A DNA stretch of 64,000 nt from Rubricoccus sp038746605 (GTDB lineage: Bacteria > Bacteroidota > Rhodothermia > Rhodothermales > Rubricoccaceae). Made by a program: the position numbers and the translations under genes. The stretch lies in the NCBI GenBank assembly GCA_038746605.1, contig JBCDKM010000005.1:1-64000 (forward strand), in the 5' to 3' direction. Below, in pieces: positions 17,301-26,734 of this stretch. Each line of letters opens with the position of its first letter. The first letter of the stretch is position 1. The notes beneath the pieces are model-generated. The model did no database searches. It worked only from the letters and a program-made list of their open reading frames with translations, and was not told the origin of the DNA.

Positions 17301-18394
17301 CGGGCGGGGTGGACGTGATCGTGGAGCCGGAGGCTCGGCTGGTCGTCCGGGACACGGGCATCGGAATCGATCCGGATTTTCTCCCGCATCTCTTCGATGA
17401 GTTCCGGCAGGCCTCGCAGGGCGAGGCGCGCTCTCACGAGGGGTCGGGTCTCGGCCTCGCGATCACCCGCCGTCTGGTGGAGCTGATGGGCGGTAGCATC
17501 GACGTGGAGAGCGAACTCGGCCAGGGAACGACGTTCTCGGTCCAGTTCGACCTCGCCCCTGCTCCGCACGGGCCTCGCACCGTGACTCCTCTTCCCGGCG
17601 ACTCGCCCCTGGAAAAACCAGGCTTGCAGCCACCGAGCGCCTCGCAAGTGGAGCCGCCGACGCGGGTCACAGGCGGAGATGGGGCGATCTCTGGCGAGGA
17701 GAGCGCCTTCATCGTCCGCCCGCCGTCAGATCCGCCGATTCTCGACTCGAAGCCCGAAGGTGCGACCTATATCGACGTGGGCCCCTCCGATTCTCCAGTG
17801 TCTGCCTGGCTGGAATCGCTCGTAGGCGCCGAGACGCCACCAGCCCAACCGGAGACCAGCGCTCCAGATTCTCCCGCTCTCCCTCCACCGCCTGCTCCTC
17901 AGCTTCAGACGCCCTCCCCACCTGCCGATACTGAGAGCGACTCGTCCGAGGGCCCGTCGCTTCCTTTCGAACCTGCCATGACCGACTCCCACCTCGCGGC
18001 ACCCGCCGACGCTACCGCCGAAGATGACCGACCGGTCGTCCTCGTCGTCGAAGACAACGCCGATACGCGGATGCTTCTCGACCGCATCCTCCGCAAGACC
18101 TACCGGGTGCAAGCCGTCGGAGGGGCGCGAGAGGCGCTCGTCGCGATGAATCACCAGCGCTTCGATGCCCTCGTGCTCGATATCAACCTCGGGGGAAAGG
18201 AGACCGGCGCGGACGTGCTCCGCATCGCGCGGTCCCTCCCGGACCACGGCGACGTGCATGCCATCGCGCTGACCGCCTACGCGTTGCCGGGCGACCGCGA
18301 GCGCCTGCTCTCCGCCGGATTCGACGCGTACATCTCGAAGCCCTTCACGCGCCACGCCCTCCTGGAAGAGCTCGCGTCTGGCATCAAGGCTTGA
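14360..18394 (+). CDS. Hybrid sensor histidine kinase with PAS/GAF array and receiver
   Basis: 1344 residues from ATG 14360. Domains in order: a degenerate receiver-like N-terminus (1-105), PAS (about 118-230), GAF (240-400), PAS (407-535), GAF (541-695), PAS (708-825), HisKA with phospho-acceptor His859 in NMSHEIRTPLTGILGF, and HATPase (about 961-1067) with N-box NLVGNAIKF, DTGIGI and GSGLGLAITRRLVELMGG. A Pro/Ser-rich linker of about 150 residues precedes a C-terminal receiver (1223-1344) with Asp1274 in LVLDINLGG. No membrane segment or signal is visible, so it is cytosolic and probably senses small molecules or redox state. No DNA-binding output or adjacent regulator is present, so partners lie elsewhere. 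Confidence 0.92.
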   Translation: MDVSPRLLLVAPPEATLPLDFPSETEPFLVPSAAILAAALREEPTDAVLVLDATEAEDALGVVLAHDPETPFVAVTDEPLPGVPSVPPEALAGWLSALHTPLPAWSSLPIGPVPTDSLDSFAKHLPIGVYRSTPDGRILYANPALATILSVESVEALGEIDVREDLGYPRDHFAEEIARSGSVQNLVVWWRDPTGREVYTRENGRAVYDDDGEVLYYEGTMEDVTAEHRARARERRRARQLEALVRFGESADLALDREAILHAAVAAGVEATGADWGILVFHQNGENRIAAASSTFPEGAVQQLEASGALSHVPLETETLLLRDVESRGSQVPEVVRLSMTQHGFRSFGSFPLVRDGQAAGAFIAGFNTPHTFDEEERQLAEALAWHLAGSLARVRAERGLRDTEASLQFIADTTNHVFYRLRYSAEGSAFEYLSPAVETLTGFSVEALEEEGGLAALIVSREVRSGEGLSEGPVPDATHYAAVYQMRTADGDLRWVENSAYPWLREDGEPVGLVGVLHDVTERHRHEEEQAARAERSLAFQTSLAALAHLNLPSLQAFAEATAEEATASLDASAVSVCLFREDGPLCATRSPIHLTPPAPTGEDLSAVLGYMGSGRAVGIADLSKPSASAPSREALIASGVRSVLWSPILRAGEAIGLVGAFCEEPTPWDEAAYDYAAGLADAVALAVERADRSRAEEALREREIRHRTLAELSSDYALVVRQNDGLRSGEVVWVGGAVEQITGYPATAFEDVAMIRQVVHPDSLQTARHALVSLQQQREATFEAQLITREGEMRWVLHRVRLGEPGSRLTYHSGQDITHRKRAEAALIEAREQAEAGREVAEELGRLKGSFLANMSHEIRTPLTGILGFADLLAEELEGEHREYAEFIERSGRRLLDTLNSVLDLSRLQADRVQPELQTVDLAAEAREVVQLLSAMASDQGLTLRVHAPRTPVYATLDPTCINRIVHNLVGNAIKFTEAGGVDVIVEPEARLVVRDTGIGIDPDFLPHLFDEFRQASQGEARSHEGSGLGLAITRRLVELMGGSIDVESELGQGTTFSVQFDLAPAPHGPRTVTPLPGDSPLEKPGLQPPSASQVEPPTRVTGGDGAISGEESAFIVRPPSDPPILDSKPEGATYIDVGPSDSPVSAWLESLVGAETPPAQPETSAPDSPALPPPPAPQLQTPSPPADTESDSSEGPSLPFEPAMTDSHLAAPADATAEDDRPVVLVVEDNADTRMLLDRILRKTYRVQAVGGAREALVAMNHQRFDALVLDINLGGKETGADVLRIARSLPDHGDVHAIALTAYALPGDRERLLSAGFDAYISKPFTRHALLEELASGIKA

Positions 18395-18430
18395 ACGGAC
18401 GCGCAGGCGTGGCGCGACAGGTGATGCACA

Positions 18431-18973
18431 TCACGAGGCGGTGGCTGCCGAAGGAACGGCCGCGTCGGCTCGCGTGTCCTCGAACCGGTTCTGGGCACGG
18501 TTCTTCGCCACGTTGCGTGCGTCGAAGAAGCGTCCGTTCATCGCGACGTAGACACCGGGGGGGAGGATCTGCACCGCCGCCAGTGCGAAGCCGACGTTGA
18601 ACTCAGCGTCGGACTGCCGGAAGCGAGCGGGCGTCAGCGACCCGACGAAGACGACGGTCTTGTCGAACCCACTGCTGGGGGAGTCGAGAAGAGCTTCCGA
18701 GACGGCCTGGGCTGTCTGCGTCATCGTGTCGGTGCCGTGTGTGACCAGGAGCCGCGTGTAGGGCGTCTCCACGATGCGCTCCGCGATTGTGGCCCGGTCC
18801 TCATCCGTGATCGCGAGGCTGTCCTTCCGCATGAGTGTTTCCACCTCGAAGGGCGCTTGAACCCCTGCGGTCTGGAAGATCTCCGCGATGAGCGGGTCGC
18901 CGACCTCGAACTCGCTCTGGGCGTCGAAGTAGACCTTGTCGATGGTGCCGCCGGTGGTAAAGACCTGGATCAT
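18431..18973 (-). CDS. Short L-asparaginase-like protein (N-terminal domain only)
   Basis: 180 residues against about 330 in the family. The N-terminal domain is intact: FTTGGTIDKVYFD carries the first catalytic Thr, and LLVTHGTDTMTQTAQ the Thr-Asp pair. FDKTVVFVGSLTPARFRQSD aligns with the usual P(V)VLVGAMRP segment. The C-terminal domain that completes the active site across the dimer is missing, and the frame stops after RADAAVPSAATAS. It may be a stand-alone short asparaginase or a binding protein. The start overlaps the upstream DUF4296 stop by 4 nt. It is the last gene of the trp-containing minus-strand chain. Confidence 0.8.
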   Translation of the reverse strand: MIQVFTTGGTIDKVYFDAQSEFEVGDPLIAEIFQTAGVQAPFEVETLMRKDSLAITDEDRATIAERIVETPYTRLLVTHGTDTMTQTAQAVSEALLDSPSSGFDKTVVFVGSLTPARFRQSDAEFNVGFALAAVQILPPGVYVAMNGRFFDARNVAKNRAQNRFEDTRADAAVPSAATAS

Positions 18974-19326
18974 GAGCCGGTGGAGTCAGGGCCAGTAGAA
19001 TCGGGTGTTTCGACGGCCGTCGCCTGGAGCTGATCCGTGACGGCCTGGTAGAGCGCCGTGGCGTCCGCTGTGGTGCGGGTGGCGTCAGCGAGGCGTTCCG
19101 CGAACGCGGTAGAGTCGAGCCCGTTCGCGAGGAGCACAGCGCGCTGCAGGCTGTCCGTGGGTTCGCCGGTCGTCTCGGCGCGTGCATCCGCGAGGTGGAG
19201 GTCTGCCAGGATGGACACGAGGCTGGAGTCTGCGAGGACGACACCGTCCGCCTCGGGGGCGTCTCCGCAGGCGCTAGCGGTGAGTGCGGCCACGAGGAGA
19301 CCGAGGCGGAGCGACTGCGACCTCAC
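18970..19326 (-). CDS. DUF4296-like lipoprotein
   Basis: 118 residues. Lipoprotein signal MRSQSLRLGLLVAALTASAC. The mature region SSLVSILADLHLADARAE matches the start of DUF4296, a small family seen in Bacteroidota and relatives (iL.DlhlAeA). Its function is unknown. The C-terminus is a Thr/Asp/Ser-rich tail (ETPDSTGPDSTGS). It overlaps the next gene by ATGA, and the upstream gene overlaps it by 4 nt, so it is translated as part of the same chain. Confidence 0.75.
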   Translation of the reverse strand: MRSQSLRLGLLVAALTASACGDAPEADGVVLADSSLVSILADLHLADARAETTGEPTDSLQRAVLLANGLDSTAFAERLADATRTTADATALYQAVTDQLQATAVETPDSTGPDSTGS

Positions 19327-19637
19327 GCCGGGTCCGGGACCTCCATGCGGAGAAGGTGCGCGGCGTACGTCTTGCCCTGCGCGTCCAACTTGAGTGAGAC
19401 CGTGCCGCCGCCGCCGAGGGCACCGTGCAGGAGAAAGTTGAGGGCCGAGAGGTTGGGCAACTCGAAGCGCTCCACCTCGCCGTCCACGCGAGGGCCGAAG
19501 TGCTCTTTCACGCGTTCGGCTGTGACCGTCTCGCAGAGAAAGTCGAAGTAGGCCGGGTCCCGCGCGATGAGACCGACGTTGACGGCGTCGCCTTTGTCGC
19601 CGGAGCGGCCGTAGCAGAGATCGAGGAGACGGGGCAT
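19323..19637 (-). CDS. AtuA-like small domain protein
   Basis: 104 residues. The N-terminal LCYGRSGDKGDAVNVGLIA and the following VKEHFGPRVDGEVERFELPNL match the small C-terminal domain found after DUF1446 in AtuA-type proteins of acyclic terpene catabolism, here as a separate gene. C-terminal: NFLLHGALGGGG. No DUF1446 partner is visible in the window. It is coupled by a 4-nt overlap to the DUF4296 lipoprotein gene. The domain assignment is fairly sure and the role is not. Confidence 0.75.
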   Translation of the reverse strand: MPRLLDLCYGRSGDKGDAVNVGLIARDPAYFDFLCETVTAERVKEHFGPRVDGEVERFELPNLSALNFLLHGALGGGGTVSLKLDAQGKTYAAHLLRMEVPDPA

Positions 19638-19707
19638 GGAGCAGGGGAGAGTGCGCCGGAAGGTGTCCCGAGGCGGGGCGGGTCGCCGGGAAGATCAGGC
19701 GGATCTG

Positions 19708-20817
19708 CTATGCCTCGGTGCGAGCCTCGTCGGCGGCGGTGCGGAACGTGCGACCCGTGATCTCCAACTGGCGCATGAACTCGCGCTTGTCATATCGCGG
19801 GACGGGCGAGTAGACCATCCCGTAGTAGACGTAGAGCCGGTCGGTGGCCTCGTCCACGAGGCTAAAGCGGATGTAGCTGCCGCCCATCGGGAAGTTGATC
19901 ATCCTCCAGAGTCCGCGCTTCTCGACGGCCGTGCGGCCGCCAATCGCGAGGGTGTCTGAGGTCACAGGACGACGCGGATCAAGCTGGACGTAGGAGGAGT
20001 CGATCTCGCCTCGCGCGAAGGTCTCCAGGAGGTCGTTCGTGATGACGTCTAGCTCGGTCTCCGAGGGAATCTCCGTGACGCCGTCCTGGGAGAAGACGAA
20101 GAAGTCGCGCCAGGTCTCGGGCACGATGCGGCGGAAGCGCGTGAACTGGCCGGTGCGCCCGGCGGCAGAGACGGTCGTGTCTTGGACCTCGATGTAATCG
20201 TGCTGGAGGTTGACGGCCCAGCCCTTCTCGGCCATCAGCGCAGCCTCGATGTCGGTCTGGCGGGCGCGGTCGTACATGTTTTCCTGCGTCCAGCGGAGCA
20301 CGTTGCGGTTGTAGACGGCGCGAAGGGAGTCGGCGCGATCTCGAATCGCGTCTGCGAGGAGAGAGTCGGTGGCGGCGGTGGCGGTGACGGCGACCTGCCC
20401 GGCGGCCCAGAGGTTCTCGCGGATGGTGACGGCCACGGAGTTTCCGCTCTGGAGCGCCTGCTGCTGGCCCTCCGGAATCCTCGCGCGGAGGTAGTCCCCG
20501 ATGGCGGTCTGCCGCCCGAGGGGCGCGACGAAGATCACGTTTCGCGTCTTGCGGATGCCGCTCAGCAGGTTCGGCTCCAGCTGCTGGAAGCGGAGGCGGA
20601 GGAAGCCTTGCTTGTTGGGCAGCGTCGCGATGGGCTGCGCGAGGACCTCGCGCACGGCGTCGCCCACGGCTCCGTTCCAGGTCGTCGAGTCGGAGACGAC
20701 GAGGACCTCGGGGATGCCGCCGGTGGCGCTGGGGAGGCCGACGAGCGGCTGGTCGCCGCAGCCGGAGAGCAGGGCCGCGCTGGCAGTGAGGACGGCGAGG
20801 GCGAGGGGTCGGATCAT
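19708..20817 (-). CDS. DUF4837 lipoprotein
   Basis: 369 residues from ATG 20817, overlapping the trpA stop by 4 nt. Lipoprotein signal MIRPLALAVLTASAALLSGC. The body matches DUF4837, typical of Bacteroidota and Rhodothermota: EVLVVSDSTTWNGAVGDAVR near the start, and late segments RGLWRMINFPMGGSYI and DRLYVYYGMVYSPVPRYDKR. These proteins are envelope-anchored and uncharacterised. Linkage to trpA may simply reflect read-through of the trp supercluster. Confidence 0.85.
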   Translation of the reverse strand: MIRPLALAVLTASAALLSGCGDQPLVGLPSATGGIPEVLVVSDSTTWNGAVGDAVREVLAQPIATLPNKQGFLRLRFQQLEPNLLSGIRKTRNVIFVAPLGRQTAIGDYLRARIPEGQQQALQSGNSVAVTIRENLWAAGQVAVTATAATDSLLADAIRDRADSLRAVYNRNVLRWTQENMYDRARQTDIEAALMAEKGWAVNLQHDYIEVQDTTVSAAGRTGQFTRFRRIVPETWRDFFVFSQDGVTEIPSETELDVITNDLLETFARGEIDSSYVQLDPRRPVTSDTLAIGGRTAVEKRGLWRMINFPMGGSYIRFSLVDEATDRLYVYYGMVYSPVPRYDKREFMRQLEITGRTFRTAADEARTEA

Positions 20818-21649
20818 GCGTCGTGGCGGGTGGCGCCTGCTTTCAACGCAGTGGCCCACTCGCGAATCTGTGCAAGACGTTGGGATTCAGAGGATTCGCC
20901 CGACCACAGGTCGTCCGCGAGCCGGATCAGCGCACTCCCCACGATGACCCCGTCCGCCTCGGTGCCGAGGCGGGCCGCGTCGTCCGGCGTGCGGATGCCG
21001 AACCCGACGCACATCGGCAGGCCCGCGCCGTGGACGGCCTCGCGGACGCGCGCGAGGTAGGCGGCGGTCGCGTCCCGGTCTGCGAGTGCGGCGCCGGTCA
21101 GCCCGGCCTGCGAGACGGCATAGACGAACCCCGTCGCGCGGGAGGCGACGTGCTCGACGCGCGAGGGCGCGGTGTTGGGGGCGACGAGGTAAACGGTTGC
21201 GAGAGAATGGGATGCGGCAGACGCATCCAGTTCATCGGATTCCTCAGGGGGAAGGTCGGGGAGGATGAGGCCGTCTACGCCCGCAGACTCGGCGCGGGCG
21301 CAAAAGTCGCTCACGCCGTAGCGCATCACCGGATTGGCGTAGCCCATGAGCAGCAGCGGCGTCTCGCTCTGCTCGCGAAACCCCTCGGCGATGCGGAAGA
21401 CGCCCTCCATGTCCATTCCCGCTGCGAGCGCACGCTCGCTGGCCTGCTGGATCGGCAGCCCCTCCGCGACAGGGTCGGAGAACGGCATGCCGAGTTCGAT
21501 GAAGTCGGCGCCGCCCTCGTCTGCGGCGAGGAGGATGTCGAGCGTGGCCTCGGGGTGAGGGAACCCAGCGGTGAGGAAGAGGCCGAGCGCGGTCTCGCCC
21601 GCCTCGGTCATCGCGTGGAGTCGGTCGCGGAGGCGGTGGATCGTCGAGG

Positions 21650-21653
<4 letters not shown>
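20814..21653 (-). CDS. trpA: Tryptophan synthase alpha chain
   Basis: 279 residues. It cleaves indole-3-glycerol phosphate to indole, which is channelled to TrpB. The catalytic Glu in FIELGMPFSDPVAEG and Asp in GLILPDLPPEESDELD are present, as are the phosphate-binding GFGIRTPDD and VIVGSALI. Residues 227-234, ARLGTEAD, are encoded by a copy of the genome-wide palindromic repeat. By eye the protein keeps normal family length there, so the repeat replaces local sequence in helix 8 and does not interrupt it. Start and stop overlap trpB and the DUF4837 gene by ATGA. Confidence 0.97.
20953..20974. repeat. Palindromic repeat, short form, copy 5, inside trpA
   Basis: One outer base differs (TCCGCCTCGG instead of CCC). 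In frame within trpA it encodes ARLGTEAD (residues 227-234). Confidence 0.92.
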
Positions 21654-22894
<1,241 letters not shown>

Positions 22895-22943
22895 GGGGCT
22901 CGGGGTTAAGCGGGTAAGGGGTAGGAAATCCGTCTGAGAGTGT

Positions 22944-22978
22944 CTGCCTCGGTACGCCCGTGGAGGGACCGAGGCGGG
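22944..22978. repeat. Palindromic repeat, long form, copy 6
   Basis: Arms GCCTCGGT (22946-22953) and ACCGAGGC (22968-22975) around a 14-nt centre. It lies 5 nt beyond the trpF stop codon, in the trpF-trpB spacer, so any termination here would affect the trpB-trpA part of the cluster. Confidence 0.88.
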
Positions 22979-22983
22979 GGAGG

Positions 22984-23655
22984 TCAGGCGTCGGTCGCAG
23001 CGTGGTAGGCGTCGAAGAAGGCAGCCAGCTTGTCGAAGTCCTTCACGCCGGGCGACTCCTCCACGCTGGACGAGAGATCGACCGCGTATGGCCGCATCGT
23101 GTCGATGGCCTCCGCGACGTTCTCTGCTCCGATGCCTCCGGCGAGGAAGAGTGGGAACTCTCTCGCGACCTGTCGCGCGAGGCGCCAGTTGAAGCTCTCG
23201 CCCGTCCCGCCCCAGAGGCTCGTGTTGTGGGTGTCGAGCAAGAGGAAGTCGGCCACTTCGCGATACGGCTCGGCAATCGCGAGGATCTGCTCTGCGGCGG
23301 CGTCGCTCACGACCTGGACCGTCTTGATGACCTTTAACCCGGCGTCCACGACGGCGGCGCAGGTTTCGGGCGTCTCGTGACCGTGGAGTTGGGCGTGCGT
23401 GAACCCGCCCGCCTCGCACGTCGCGATCACGTCCTCGGCGGAGGCGTTGACGAACACGCCCACCGGCTCGGGGCCGACGGACCACTCGATGATCTCTTTC
23501 GCGGTGCGCGGCTCCACGTATCGCGGGCTGCCCTCCAGCTGGATGAAGCCGAGGTAGTCCGCGCCGTTGGCGGCGCAGAAGCGAGCATCCTCCAGGCGCG
23601 TGATGCCGCAGATCTTGACGCGAACGCGGTCGGTGGCGGGGTCGATGGGCAGCAT
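22984..23655 (-). CDS. trpF: Phosphoribosylanthranilate isomerase
   Basis: 223 residues. It catalyses the Amadori rearrangement of PRA to CdRP. The N-terminal VRVKICGITRLEDARF contains the catalytic Cys, followed by GADYLGFIQLEGSPRYV. HAQLHGHETPETC, DFLLLDTHNTSLWGGTGESFNW with the catalytic Asp, and LAGGIGAENVAEAI with the phosphate site complete the barrel. VDLSSSVEESPGVKD replaces the usual DvsSGvE..pG.KD but keeps length. It overlaps the trpC stop by one base. Confidence 0.97.
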   Translation of the reverse strand: MLPIDPATDRVRVKICGITRLEDARFCAANGADYLGFIQLEGSPRYVEPRTAKEIIEWSVGPEPVGVFVNASAEDVIATCEAGGFTHAQLHGHETPETCAAVVDAGLKVIKTVQVVSDAAAEQILAIAEPYREVADFLLLDTHNTSLWGGTGESFNWRLARQVAREFPLFLAGGIGAENVAEAIDTMRPYAVDLSSSVEESPGVKDFDKLAAFFDAYHAATDA

Positions 23656-24488
23656 CAGGCGGGGAGGCGGGCGCCGAGGGCGGCGACGGCGATGGCAGTC
23701 TCGCGGCGGAGGCGCGCGAGGGCGCGGCCCGGGTCGGCTTCGCGCATGAGGCTCGTGCCGACGAGCACGGCGTCGGCCCCGGCGGCGCGGAGGCGTGCGG
23801 CGTCCTCGCCGGTCTTCACGCCGCTCTCCGCCACACGGGCGACGGATGGCGGCAAGTACGGAAGAATCCGCTCGCTCAGGCTGAGGTCTACCTCGAACGT
23901 CTTGAGATTGCGATGGTTAACGCCGACGGCCTCCACGCTCGCGAGGTCCACAGCGGACGCGGCCATCTCCGCCTCGGCCTCGCTGTGGACCTCCAGCAAG
24001 ACACCGAGGCCGAGGTGGTGGGCGCGGTCCACGAGCGCCGCCAGCCGGGGCGCATCCAGCGCAGCAGCGATGAGAAGGACGGCGTCAGCGCCGTAGGCAC
24101 GGGCTTCTGCGATCTGGTAGGGCGTCGTGACGAAGTCCTTGCGCAACAACGGCAAGTCGACCTCGGCGCGGACGGCCGCGAGGTGGTCCAGCGAACCACC
24201 GAACTGGCTCTCTTCGGTCAAGACGGAGATCGCGCTCGCTGCGGCCTGCTTGTAGGCGTGCGCGTGGCGAGCGGGATGGTACTCCGGCCGGATGGGTCCT
24301 TCGCTCGGGCTCGCAGCCTTGCACTCCGCGATGAACGCGAGGCCGTCCGGGCGCTTGAGCGCGCGGCGCAGCGAGAGGGTGGGGGCGTGGAAAGCGCTCC
24401 GTTGCTGAAGTGCGGCCAGCGGCACGAGCGCCTCGCGGCGGTCGGCAGCCTCACGGGCGGCCCGGACGAGGGTGTCGAGGATGCTCAT
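23655..24488 (-). CDS. trpC: Indole-3-glycerol phosphate synthase
   Basis: 277 residues from ATG 24488. It closes the indole ring of CdRP. Visible sites: LAFIAECKAASPSEGPI with the substrate Lys, SVLTEESQFGGSLDHL, LPLLRKDFVTTPYQI with the catalytic Lys, LLEVHSEAE, GVNHRNLKTFEVDL, RVAESGVKTGEDAARL and VLVGTSLMR. A five-unit heptamer array lies directly upstream of the ATG in place of a ribosome binding site. Confidence 0.97.
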   Translation of the reverse strand: MSILDTLVRAAREAADRREALVPLAALQQRSAFHAPTLSLRRALKRPDGLAFIAECKAASPSEGPIRPEYHPARHAHAYKQAAASAISVLTEESQFGGSLDHLAAVRAEVDLPLLRKDFVTTPYQIAEARAYGADAVLLIAAALDAPRLAALVDRAHHLGLGVLLEVHSEAEAEMAASAVDLASVEAVGVNHRNLKTFEVDLSLSERILPYLPPSVARVAESGVKTGEDAARLRAAGADAVLVGTSLMREADPGRALARLRRETAIAVAALGARLPA

Positions 24489-24495
24489 GCGGGTC

Positions 24496-24530
24496 GGGTT
24501 CCGGGTTCGGGGTTCCGGGTTCGGAGTTCT
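24496..24530. repeat. Heptamer array, five units, before trpC
   Basis: Plus-strand heptads GGGTTCC, GGGTTCG, GGGTTCC, GGGTTCG, GAGTTCT. It begins 7 nt upstream of the trpC ATG (minus strand). It belongs to the same GGGTTCG class as the two arrays bracketing the four-helix-bundle gene. Confidence 0.85.
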
Positions 24531-24583
24531 CTCGCGCCTGCCTTCGAGGTCGAGAACTCCCTCGCGGAGCAGACGGGTCGCCC

Positions 24584-24618
24584 GTGGTCGGTGGTCCGTC
24601 GTCGGTGGTCCATCGTCA
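24584..24618. repeat. Heptamer array, five units, at the trpD stop
   Basis: Plus-strand heptads GTGGTCG, GTGGTCC, GTCGTCG, GTGGTCC, ATCGTCA. The last unit contributes the trpD stop codon. It is a different heptad class from the GGGTTCG arrays nearby. The 53 nt between this array and the trpC-proximal one hold no gene. Confidence 0.8.
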
Positions 24619-25647
24619 TGCCGTGGCGAGGTCGTTGGTGGCCTCCACGAGGGCATCGAGTTTGGCGAGGGCGGCACCGGATGAGATGCTCTCACGGGCG
24701 GCTTCCAGCGCGTCGTCGAGGCCGGTGAATTGGGCGCTCGCGAGGAGCGCGTACGCGGCGTTGAGCAGCACCACATCGGCCTGCGGCCCGGCCTTGCCTC
24801 CGAGGACACCCCGGACGATCTCGGCGTTTTCCTCGGGCGTCCCCCCCTGGAGCGCGGCGGCGCTGACCCGCGCGAGGCCGAAGCTCTCGGGGATGACCGT
24901 TTGCTCCAGCATCCCGCCGCCGTAGGCGTGCGAGCCGGTCTGGTAGACGGTCGTCGGGGAGGTGGTGGAGAGTTCGTCTAGGCCGTCGTGCGCGTAGACC
25001 ACCACGACGTGCTCGCTGCCGAGGCGGAGCAGGATCTCGGCCATCATGCGAGCCGTCGCGTCGGAGAAGGCGCCGATGAGCTGGCGCTTGACGCCCGCCG
25101 GGTTACAGAGCGGCCCGAGGATGTTGAAGAACGTCCGCACGCCGAGCGCCCGGCGGACGGGCATGACGTGCTTCATCGCAGGGTGAAACTGCGGCGCGAA
25201 GAGGAACGCGATGCCCGTCTCTTGCAGGCAGCGCTCTACGCCCTCCGCGTCCAGGTCGGCGCGGACGCCGAGGCTGGCGAGCACGTCGGCGGAGCCGCTG
25301 GAGGAGGAGACGCCCTTGTTGCCATGCTTGGCGACGGGCACACCTGCGCCCGCAGCCACGAAGCTGGCGGCGGTCGAGATGTTGAACGTGCCGCTGTGGT
25401 CGCCGCCGGTGCCGCAGAGGTCGATCGGGTCCAGGTCGCCCGTCTCGACGGTCACGGCGAACTCGCGCATGATGCGCGTGAATCCCGTCAGTTCGTCTAC
25501 GGTCTCGCCACGAGAGCGGAGCCCCATCAGTAGGCCAGCGATCTGTGCCGGTTCTGCGTCTCCGGACAGCATCACGTGCATAGCGGATTCCGCTTGCTGC
25601 TGGCTGAGTGTCTCCCCTTCGGCGATGAGTTGGAGAATGGGTTTCAT
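24616..25647 (-). CDS. trpD: Anthranilate phosphoribosyltransferase
   Basis: 343 residues from ATG 25647. It transfers phosphoribose from PRPP to anthranilate. DLCGTGGDHSGTFNISTAASFV is the PRPP-binding signature, HGNKGVSSSSGSADVLASLG binds anthranilate and Mg, and FLFAPQFHPAMKHVMPVRRALGVRTFFNILGPL is the second conserved block. There is no fused glutaminase, since TrpG is separate. Its ATG overlaps the stop of the inserted four-helix-bundle gene by 4 nt, so its translation probably depends on that gene being read. Confidence 0.97.
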   Translation of the reverse strand: MKPILQLIAEGETLSQQQAESAMHVMLSGDAEPAQIAGLLMGLRSRGETVDELTGFTRIMREFAVTVETGDLDPIDLCGTGGDHSGTFNISTAASFVAAGAGVPVAKHGNKGVSSSSGSADVLASLGVRADLDAEGVERCLQETGIAFLFAPQFHPAMKHVMPVRRALGVRTFFNILGPLCNPAGVKRQLIGAFSDATARMMAEILLRLGSEHVVVVYAHDGLDELSTTSPTTVYQTGSHAYGGGMLEQTVIPESFGLARVSAAALQGGTPEENAEIVRGVLGGKAGPQADVVLLNAAYALLASAQFTGLDDALEAARESISSGAALAKLDALVEATNDLATA

Positions 25648-26095
25648 GGAGTAGTGGGTTCGGAGTTCAGAGTTCGGGGTTCGTCTGGCGGGAGTTCGAG
25701 GTGCCAGTCGGGCTCGGGCTCCCGGACCCTTCCCGCATCGGAGGTGAGGTAGTGGATTAGGCCCGCGCACGCCGCGCCCGCGCGGTCAGCAACGCGCCTG
25801 GTGGTCTGGAACTCCTCGTCGGTGATGTAGCCGAGGTCCAGAGCGAGGTAGAGTTGAGACACGACCTCTGCCGATGAAGCGCGCGCGATCACAAGGAATC
25901 GCGCGAAGTCGCGCGGGGATCGTCGCGCGTAGCCTTCCGCGATGTTCGAAGAGACAGAGATTGATGCTCGGCGGATCTGATCACGGAGCGCGAAATCCCG
26001 TCCGAACGCTCCCTTCGTTGTCAACTCATAGATCAGACGGTTCAGTTCTCGACCGAGCTTCCAGGCCTCGATCTCTTCGAATCGTTTGAAGCTGC

Positions 26096-26099
<4 letters not shown>
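25644..26099 (-). CDS. Four-helix-bundle protein (S23/IVS family) inserted in the trp operon
   Basis: 151 residues. It begins MSSFKRFEEIEAWKLGRELN and continues through IRRASISVSSNIAEGYARRSPRDFARFLVIARASSAEVVSQL and LDLGYITDEEF, the diagnostic pattern of the four-helix-bundle family known from 23S rRNA intervening sequences and related to retroelement accessory Avd proteins. The biochemical role is unknown, with nucleic-acid binding proposed for relatives. The last residues, EPRTLNSEPTTP, are encoded by a heptamer array. A second array in opposite orientation lies upstream, inside the end of trpG. Both ends overlap their trp neighbours by exactly 4 nt. It looks like a cassette inserted at the trpG-trpD junction. 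Confidence 0.9.
25656..25683. repeat. Heptamer array, left bracket of the four-helix-bundle cassette
   Basis: Plus-strand heptads GGGTTCG, GAGTTCA, GAGTTCG, GGGTTCG. It lies at the 3' end of the four-helix-bundle gene, 8 nt upstream of the trpD ATG. Confidence 0.85.

Positions 26100-26730
<631 letters not shown>

Positions 26731-26734
<4 letters not shown>

Noticed and set aside
22895..22922. G-rich heptad-like string before trpB
   Set aside because: Runs of G are spaced irregularly (6-9 nt); too degenerate to list as an array.
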